Assembly: GCF_016820635.1 (NCBI RefSeq)
Contig: NZ_WSFU01000137.1
Coordinates: 52,262-116,261, forward strand
Direction: 5' to 3'
Length of the DNA: 64,000 bases
DNA from: Anaeromonas gelatinilytica
GTDB taxonomy: Bacteria > Bacillota > Clostridia > Tissierellales > SIT17
Shown piece by piece: positions 59,542 to 64,000 of the stretch. Numbering within the stretch: the first letter of the stretch is position 1; each line of letters starts with the position of its first letter. The position numbers and the translations under genes were made by a program. The notes below the pieces were generated by a model. That model saw only the letters and a program-made list of their open reading frames with translations, was not told the DNA's origin and did no database searches.

Positions 59542-59661
59542 ATGTCTGGTAGAAGAGGTATTGGAGGAATATTTGATGGATGTAATTCTGAATTGTTATT
59601 CTTCTTTTTATTACTTGTAGTATTATTTAGTTATGGTTATGGAGGACATTGTGGATATTAA
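59542..59661 (+). CDS. Small Gly-rich peptide with SELLFFFLLLVVLF module (39 aa)
   Basis: 39 residues: MSGRRGIGGIFDGCNSELLF, then a hydrophobic stretch, then a short SYGYGGHCGY tail. The ATG is behind a strong AAGGAGG, so it is clearly a real gene although far below usual ORF cut-offs. The hydrophobic module is nearly identical to that of the 45-residue peptide at 63719 and similar to the C-terminal part of the 140-residue protein at 62583. The Gly/Tyr composition recalls YjcZ-type sporulation peptides. It has two Cys and three Ser and lies 210 bp upstream of a YcaO enzyme gene, so it could also be a modification substrate; this is inference. Confidence 0.8.
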   Translation: MSGRRGIGGIFDGCNSELLFFFLLLVVLFSYGYGGHCGY

Positions 59662-59744
59662 TATCCTATAAAAAAGAATCCAAGAAGTACTAGTGTTACA
59701 TTAAAGAAGTTATTATAGGTTGACATGGAAAAATTTATACAATG

Positions 59745-59811
59745 AAAAAAGGACCAACTTTGATTCAATGGTAGTATCCCAATATACCATTACAAAGGAG
59801 GTCTTTTTTTT
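59745..59811 (+). terminator. Nested three-stem hairpin with T-tract (terminator or leader element)
   Basis: Three concentric stems: AAAAAAGGACC with GGTCTTTTTT, then CTTTG with CAAAG, then AATGGTA with TACCATT around an 11-nt loop, closing with eight T. It is either an unusually long terminator of the 39-residue peptide gene or part of the YcaO leader. Confidence 0.6.
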
Positions 59812-59869
59812 ATTTCACCTTTTTATTGCTATATGAATAATAATAAATAGTATAGTTAAATTATGTGAG

Positions 59870-61735
59870 GTGATTACTATTAATTCTTTCAAGAGTAGAA
59901 AGTTCAAAGATGACATACCTTCCAACACAATCAATAAAATACGTGGGCTATTAAATGATACAGGAATTTTTACGATAGAAGAAAACTGGAAAAACTCAGC
60001 TAAAGGATTTCATTCAGTTACAATTAAAATACCCAATACTAATTTACAAACTAATGGAAAGGGAACTAGCTATGAATATGCTCTTGCTAGTGGATATGCA
60101 GAACTACTAGAACGACTACAGAATCAGGCACAGTTCAGACTTTCAGTAGATATTAGTCCTGAAGCTTTGAAGTATAGGGATTTTTATTATGCTCCAGATG
60201 AAGAATATGTAGATATAGACGAGATATTGGCAAGTGATGAAGATTGGATAGTTTATCAGATAGATAAATTAGACACATATTCAGGTAAAAAAGATCTATT
60301 AAATCATTGGAAGATGATGTCTGATGAAGATTCAGATAAAGATTTTGTCACTCTACCATACATGAATATTAATAATGATAAAATATCTCATATACCAGTA
60401 AAGATGATTTCTAAGCTTTATATGTCTAATGGTATGTGTGCTGGAAATTCAATGGAAGAGGCTTTAGTTCAGGGGATATCTGAAATATTTGAAAGAGCAG
60501 TTAATAAAGAGATAATTAATAATAGAATAACCCCTCCTACTATTCCTAGATATGAAATAAACAAGTATCCAAGACTTGATAATATGATTTCTGAAATAGA
60601 ATCAAGTGGAAATTTTAAAGTGATTATTAAGGATTGCTCCTTAGATAAAGGGTATCCTGTTACAGGTGTCATACTTATAAATAAAGATAATAATTCATAT
60701 TTTGTAAAATTTGGTTCTCATCCTAAATTTGAAATTTCTTTAGAAAGAACATTGACTGAGCTATTACAAGGTCAAGATGTGAAAAACATGATGGGAATTA
60801 CTGAGTTCTCTTATATGAATCATATAGATGATGCAGATAATTTGATGGGAATATTAGTTAATGGTTCTGGGCGCTATCCAAAAGAATTTTTTGAAACAGA
60901 ACCAAGTTATACATTTGAAAGTATACAAGATGTAGGTGAGGCTACTAATAGAGATATGTTAGAATATTTGGTTAACATATTATATAAAGAAAACTATGAA
61001 GTATTCATCAGAGATGTATCTTATTTGGGATTTCCTAGTTATCATGTTATTGTACCAGGATTTAGTGAAGTGGAAGAAGTAGTAGATACATTATCCTTAG
61101 ATAAATATTTAGAATTTAGAAAAGTAAAGAGTCTAATACGAAAACATAATAATTTAGAATTTGAGGATATCGAGAATATAATAAAACATTTGAAAAAGTA
61201 TAATGGTAACGGATTAGTAGTGCAATTTTTAAATTTACCTACTTCAAATATTTTCCCATGGTACTATACTAGTTTAGATCTTTTTGTGGGAGCGTTATAT
61301 TATAAAATAAGAGATTATAATAATGCTTATTTGCATTTTGATAACTACGTGAAGAAGCTAAGATATATACCTATAAATCAACAGTACAATAATATGATGC
61401 AAAACTATTACAAATGTGCTAGAGACTATATAGGATGTCGTATAGATAATAAGAAAAGGGAAGAAATTATAGAATTCCTAAGTAATTTCTATCCTAATAA
61501 TATTATAGCAGGTGTCATAGGTGATATAGAAAATAATGATGAGATTTTGAAAAAGTATGGAGAACTAGAATGTTGGAACTGTAATAAATGTAGACTAAAA
61601 AATAATTGCTCTTATCAAGAGGTTGAGAAAATATATAGATTATTGAAAGATAAGTATAATGAATCAAATATAGATCAGTGCCAATTGAAAGGGTTATTAA
61701 AAAAAAGTAATATAAATTATAAGAGGAGGCAATAA
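59870..61735 (+). CDS. YcaO-family protein with C-terminal four-Cys motif
   Basis: YcaO-domain enzyme, 621 residues. YcaO proteins use ATP to activate backbone amides (azoline, thioamide) or assist RimO. Motifs: GKGTSYEYALASGYAELLER near residue 65, and SNGMCAGNSMEEALVQGISE with IFERAVNKE near 190-210. The C-terminal ~200 residues are helical and TPR-like, as in E. coli YcaO, with a four-Cys cluster C568-x2-C571-x2-C574-x5-C580 that could hold a metal. The start is odd: GTG 59870 overlaps the only ribosome site (GAGGTGA); that site is ideally spaced for ATT 59879. No cyclodehydratase partner or TfuA is near. Confidence 0.88.
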   Translation: MITINSFKSRKFKDDIPSNTINKIRGLLNDTGIFTIEENWKNSAKGFHSVTIKIPNTNLQTNGKGTSYEYALASGYAELLERLQNQAQFRLSVDISPEALKYRDFYYAPDEEYVDIDEILASDEDWIVYQIDKLDTYSGKKDLLNHWKMMSDEDSDKDFVTLPYMNINNDKISHIPVKMISKLYMSNGMCAGNSMEEALVQGISEIFERAVNKEIINNRITPPTIPRYEINKYPRLDNMISEIESSGNFKVIIKDCSLDKGYPVTGVILINKDNNSYFVKFGSHPKFEISLERTLTELLQGQDVKNMMGITEFSYMNHIDDADNLMGILVNGSGRYPKEFFETEPSYTFESIQDVGEATNRDMLEYLVNILYKENYEVFIRDVSYLGFPSYHVIVPGFSEVEEVVDTLSLDKYLEFRKVKSLIRKHNNLEFEDIENIIKHLKKYNGNGLVVQFLNLPTSNIFPWYYTSLDLFVGALYYKIRDYNNAYLHFDNYVKKLRYIPINQQYNNMMQNYYKCARDYIGCRIDNKKREEIIEFLSNFYPNNIIAGVIGDIENNDEILKKYGELECWNCNKCRLKNNCSYQEVEKIYRLLKDKYNESNIDQCQLKGLLKKSNINYKRRQ

Positions 61736-61760
61736 TTTTATGGTCTGCTTGTATATGTGT

Positions 61761-61795
61761 AGGGTTCATATTATATACATCATAACATGAACCTC
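61761..61795. terminator. Hairpin between convergent YcaO and Met-rich genes
   Basis: AGGGTTCAT / ATGAACCT around a 17-nt loop. The left arm repeats a sequence unit of the Met-rich coding region (AGGGTTCAT also at 61862 and 61880). Confidence 0.45.
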
Positions 61796-61816
61796 ATATT
61801 TAGATTTTGTGAGTTA

Positions 61817-61999
61817 TTATCTCATTGGACACATAGCATTCATTGAGTACATAGAATGCATAGGGTTCATAGAGTGCATAGGGTTCATAGCCATCATAGC
61901 ATTTATAGCATGCATTGATTGAGTTGGTTGCATTACACATGTCTGCATTGGAATCATAGCATATCGTGGATATTCTTTACAATTGTAATCCTTTTCCAC
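61817..61999 (-). CDS. Met-rich repeat peptide (60 aa)
   Basis: 60 residues, 15 of them Met. After MEKDYNCKEYPRYAMIPMQT and CVMQPTQSMH, the C-terminal half has Met at every third position (residues 35-59: MMAMNPMHSMNPMHSMYSMN, then AMCPM). An 18-bp unit is repeated in tandem in the DNA. A GTG at 62008 is in frame but forms part of the ribosome site AAGGAGGTG; GTG 61999 is 8 nt from AAGGAGG and is preferred. M-x-x-M patterns bind Cu+ or Ag+ in other proteins; a spore-coat or YcaO-substrate role is also possible. No family recognised. Confidence 0.75.
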   Translation of the reverse strand: MEKDYNCKEYPRYAMIPMQTCVMQPTQSMHAINAMMAMNPMHSMNPMHSMYSMNAMCPMR

Positions 62000-62195
62000 T
62001 ATTGGCACCTCCTTATTTTATCTACTAACATTTTATGTAGAATACATTCTATTGACACTTAATTAACTATATTTATACAAAAAAATACAAGATAGAGTGC
62101 TTTTGTAAAAAGTATGTATTCTAAAATCACGTCTTCTTCTAGAAAGAATATAATATTGTGAGTGAATAAAAGGAAAAATTACAAGGAGGAGTATA

Positions 62196-62525
62196 ATGTC
62201 AATAAATAAAGCTATTAATATGTTGGTTTATGAAATTAAGTCAACTAGAGAATTCCAGGAATTAAAAAGAGCTAAGGATAAATTAAGTAACTATGAAAGT
62301 TTGAGTAGAGAAATTCAATCTCTTCAAGATAAACAAATAGAAATAGTAAATTCAAAGAGATCATCGAAAGAAAAGGAAAGAAAAATGATGGAATTAAATA
62401 GAAAATTTGAAGAGTTATCAAGTAATCCCGAGGTAAGTGAAATGATCAAAGCAGGAAATAAATTTAATAAGATGATGAGTAATGTATATAAAGATTTAGG
62501 TAAGATGTTAGATTCTGAGTTTTGA
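62196..62525 (+). CDS. YlbF/YmcA family regulator
   Basis: 109-residue all-helical protein of the Com_YlbF family, whose Bacillus members (YlbF, YmcA, YaaT) form a complex controlling competence, sporulation and RNase Y. MSINKAINMLVYEIKSTREF, then QELKRAKDKLSNYESLSREI, and MELNRKFEELSSNPEVSEMI follow the family pattern. No Cys for Fe-S binding is present. ATG follows AAGGAGG. It is followed by a perfect bidirectional terminator. Confidence 0.88.
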   Translation: MSINKAINMLVYEIKSTREFQELKRAKDKLSNYESLSREIQSLQDKQIEIVNSKRSSKEKERKMMELNRKFEELSSNPEVSEMIKAGNKFNKMMSNVYKDLGKMLDSEF

Positions 62526-62533
62526 TTATATAA

Positions 62534-62586
62534 TTAATAATGATAAAAGTCCTAAGGTATTACCTTAGGACTTTTATCATTATTAA
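62534..62586. terminator. Bidirectional terminator with 26-bp arms
   Basis: TTAATAATGATAAAAGTCCT then AAGGTA, mirrored exactly about 62560; lies between convergent genes and overlaps the end of the minus gene at 62583. Confidence 0.85.
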
Positions 62587-63005
62587 TAGTAAGGATATCT
62601 ACCGAAACCACGTTTTCTTCTAAATCCCCTTCTACCGAAAGGTCTTCTCCAAAGTGCTACCACTAATAAAAACCATAATAATAAGCTTGAACCACTCACA
62701 TATTGACTTCTACTTATAGATGATGGATAAGAATTACTTTCATCTATTTCTACTAAATTTCTTAGGTGAGAAATATCAGAAGAATGACTCCCTTCTGAAA
62801 ACATATTCATTTGAGATAGTGATTCTAAGTTTTTCATGTGTTGAGCTTTAATTTCATTTGGAACTTCTTTTTGAACTCTTTCTATTTCTACATAAAGTTC
62901 GCTATCAGATATATTTTCATATTGTGATGAATATTTTTCTAATTCATTTAATACAGATTCATCGTAAAATAGTCTGTTAAACATATATCCAAAGTTATTG
63001 GACAT
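62583..63005 (-). CDS. 140-aa protein with C-terminal LLLWFLLVV module and basic tail
   Basis: Soluble, acidic N-terminal ~95 residues with helical character, then SGSSLLLWFLLVVALW (~107-122), one membrane-like helix, and a strongly basic Arg/Gly/Phe tail (RRPFGRRGFRRKRGFGRYPY). The hydrophobic module matches those of the two tiny peptides at 59542 and 63719. ATG is behind AAAGGAGG. It is 42 bp downstream of the YmaF-like gene on the same strand and probably cotranscribed. No known family assigned; a spore-envelope role is inferred from context. Confidence 0.75.
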   Translation of the reverse strand: MSNNFGYMFNRLFYDESVLNELEKYSSQYENISDSELYVEIERVQKEVPNEIKAQHMKNLESLSQMNMFSEGSHSSDISHLRNLVEIDESNSYPSSISRSQYVSGSSLLLWFLLVVALWRRPFGRRGFRRKRGFGRYPYY

Positions 63006-63046
63006 TAAATAAACCTCCTTTCATAGTGAATGCTATACTGATTAGA

Positions 63047-63451
63047 TTAGAAATTATGATTAGGAAATTCGTAAAATTTTTTTTCCTCCATAGCTATAGG
63101 GTTTTCAATAAGTGTGGAACCTTTGAAATTATGATCATGGAAAAATACACAGGATGATACCCCTGTAAATCCATGAACATGCCCTATAATATTACCATTT
63201 TGATCTTTTACTAGAATGGGGGGACCAGTTTCAACTTCAATTTCATGGAAATGATTAAAGAAGAAATCAGAGTTCACACTCAAGATATGAACATGTCCTC
63301 CTGGTCTTTCAATCACAGGACCAGTAACTCCTGCAAATCTATGATTATGAAGTAAGTTTGGACTGTCCTCGGGAGCACTTAACATCGTGCTTCCTAAAAA
63401 CTCATGAACATGGGTTTGAAATTCATCACATATTTTTTCTTTCTTAGTCAA
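63047..63451 (-). CDS. YmaF family protein
   Basis: 134-residue His-rich protein of the YmaF family. It repeats the pattern H-x-H-E/D/I: THVHEFLGST, LLHNHRFAGVTGPV, GGHVHILSV, NHFHEIEVETGPP, GHVHGFTGVSS and FHDHNFKGST. YmaF is found in spore-forming Firmicutes and its function is unknown; the histidines could bind metal. The TTG start at 63451 follows AAGGAGGGG. Confidence 0.9.
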   Translation of the reverse strand: MTKKEKICDEFQTHVHEFLGSTMLSAPEDSPNLLHNHRFAGVTGPVIERPGGHVHILSVNSDFFFNHFHEIEVETGPPILVKDQNGNIIGHVHGFTGVSSCVFFHDHNFKGSTLIENPIAMEEKKFYEFPNHNF

Positions 63452-63718
63452 TCTTTACCCCTCCTTTCTTGAGCTAGTACATAATATGCTAGAATAAATA
63501 AATTGTTCATAAAATTTTATATGGTTAAATAAGAAATCACTCTATTAAGAAATAAATATAATTACTATACGTCAATTTAAATAAAGTAAAGATTAAATTT
63601 AATTAAGATATATTCAGATAGATAGGAGCGTGAAATAGCACAAAGCTACTGAGTAGTAACATTAGAAATAATTATGAATATATTATAGTGAAATATAAAA
63701 TTTAAAGGAGGGAATATA

Positions 63719-63856
63719 ATGAGTGAAGTAAAAAGTTTATTCGGAGGACTTGGTGGATTTGGAGGCTTCGGAGAAGGAAGTGAATTATTATTTTTCTTTT
63801 TATTGCTAGTAGTACTATTCAGTTTTGGTGGATTCGGTGATTTTGGTAAATATTAA
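63719..63856 (+). CDS. Small Gly-rich peptide with SELLFFFLLLVVLF module (45 aa)
   Basis: 45 residues: MSEVKSLFGGLGGFGGFGEG, then the hydrophobic SELLFFFLLLVVLF module, then SFGGFGDFGKY. ATG follows AAAGGAGGG. It is a paralogue of the 39-residue peptide at 59542. The Gly/Phe-rich ends around one membrane-spanning stretch resemble small sporulation peptides. It is divergent from the YmaF-like gene, and a terminator follows. Confidence 0.8.
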   Translation: MSEVKSLFGGLGGFGGFGEGSELLFFFLLLVVLFSFGGFGDFGKY

Positions 63857-63891
63857 ATGAAATATATAGTCTATATCAGAGGTTAACTCAA

Positions 63892-63920
63892 AAGGGTGGT
63901 ACGATATTGTACCACTTCTT
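63892..63920 (+). terminator. Terminator after 45-aa peptide gene
   Basis: AAGGGTGGTAC-gatatt-GTACCACTT, then CTTATTTT. Confidence 0.75.
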
Positions 63921-64000
63921 ATTTTAATACATAGTGCAAATTAAGACCAGCTAGTAAAAGTCAATAGAAAAAATTAAAAAACATGAAAAAACTATGAATA

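Noticed and set aside
61853..61888. Short direct repeats, CRISPR-like at first sight
   Set aside because: The 18-bp units are contiguous, without spacers, and encode the Met-rich repeats in frame.
63890..63920. AGGGTGGTAC resembling the T-box core sequence
   Set aside because: The core continues GATATT instead of CGCG, no stem I or specifier loop fits upstream (that region encodes the 45-aa peptide), and the sequence is fully explained as a terminator hairpin.

Overview
The window is an AT-rich, low-GC, gene-dense stretch of chromosome from a strictly anaerobic, amino-acid-fermenting, endospore-forming member of the Clostridia; a Tissierellia or Eubacterium acidaminophilum-like lineage fits best. 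The indicators are a complete glycine reductase operon with two selenocysteine proteins, a membrane pyrophosphatase of the K+-dependent type, Firmicutes-style Shine-Dalgarno sequences (AAGGAGG), frequent TTG and GTG starts, a CggR-controlled glycolytic operon, and YlbF/YmaF-type genes. The species cannot be named from sequence alone.

Layout. 0-5.3 kb: a LytS/LytTR two-component pair next to a CstA-type transporter, then a radical SAM gene. 5.3-8.7 kb: a DUF1540 gene missed by simple ORF calling, an rsuA pseudogene, small proteins, an RluA-type pseudouridine synthase and an acetyltransferase. 8.7-27.9 kb: mixed housekeeping genes (CBS protein, TGS/uridine-kinase fusion, glutaminase, Nudix, RodA, DUF1846, a class V aminotransferase, endonuclease IV, Kbl, Nth, an LCAT-like hydrolase, a Cof-type HAD phosphatase, TrmL, a Na/Pi cotransporter behind Pho-box-like repeats, and a DUF362 ferredoxin). 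Two further decayed genes (DUF503 and VanW/G5) lie among them. 27.9-36.0 kb: a tandem glycine riboswitch with a terminator, then grdX-trxB-trxA-grdE-grdA(Sec)-grdB(Sec)-grdC-grdD. 36.2-40.9 kb: a BMP-type nucleoside ABC importer (lipoprotein, double ATPase, two permeases). 41.0-52.1 kb: rpoN, a CggR operator, cggR-gap-pgk-tpiA-gpmI-eno, secG and hppA. 52.2-55.4 kb: rnr-smpB-ssrA, with tmRNA starting 3 nt after the smpB stop.

55.6-59.5 kb is a decayed accessory block: a frameshifted ECF sigma gene, a membrane protein, an ABC ATPase that has lost its C-terminus, an ABC permease that has lost its N-terminus, and remnants of IS66 and probably IS200/IS605 elements. 59.5-63.9 kb is an unusual cluster: a YcaO protein with a C-terminal four-cysteine motif, behind a nested RNA hairpin and with an odd start codon; two tiny Gly-rich peptides and one 140-residue protein that share a nearly identical hydrophobic module; a 60-residue peptide with Met at every third position; and YlbF and YmaF family proteins. 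This cluster is the best candidate for an undescribed system, either a YcaO-modified peptide system or a spore-envelope system.

Functionally, the glycine reductase block takes electrons through TrxB/TrxA, reduces glycine at GrdB/GrdA and releases acetyl phosphate at GrdC/GrdD. Glutaminase, Kbl and the peptide/pyruvate-type CstA transporter feed the same amino-acid economy, and HppA conserves energy from pyrophosphate. A recurring theme is gene loss by internal deletion that leaves both gene ends in place (rsuA, DUF503, vanW, the ABC pair).
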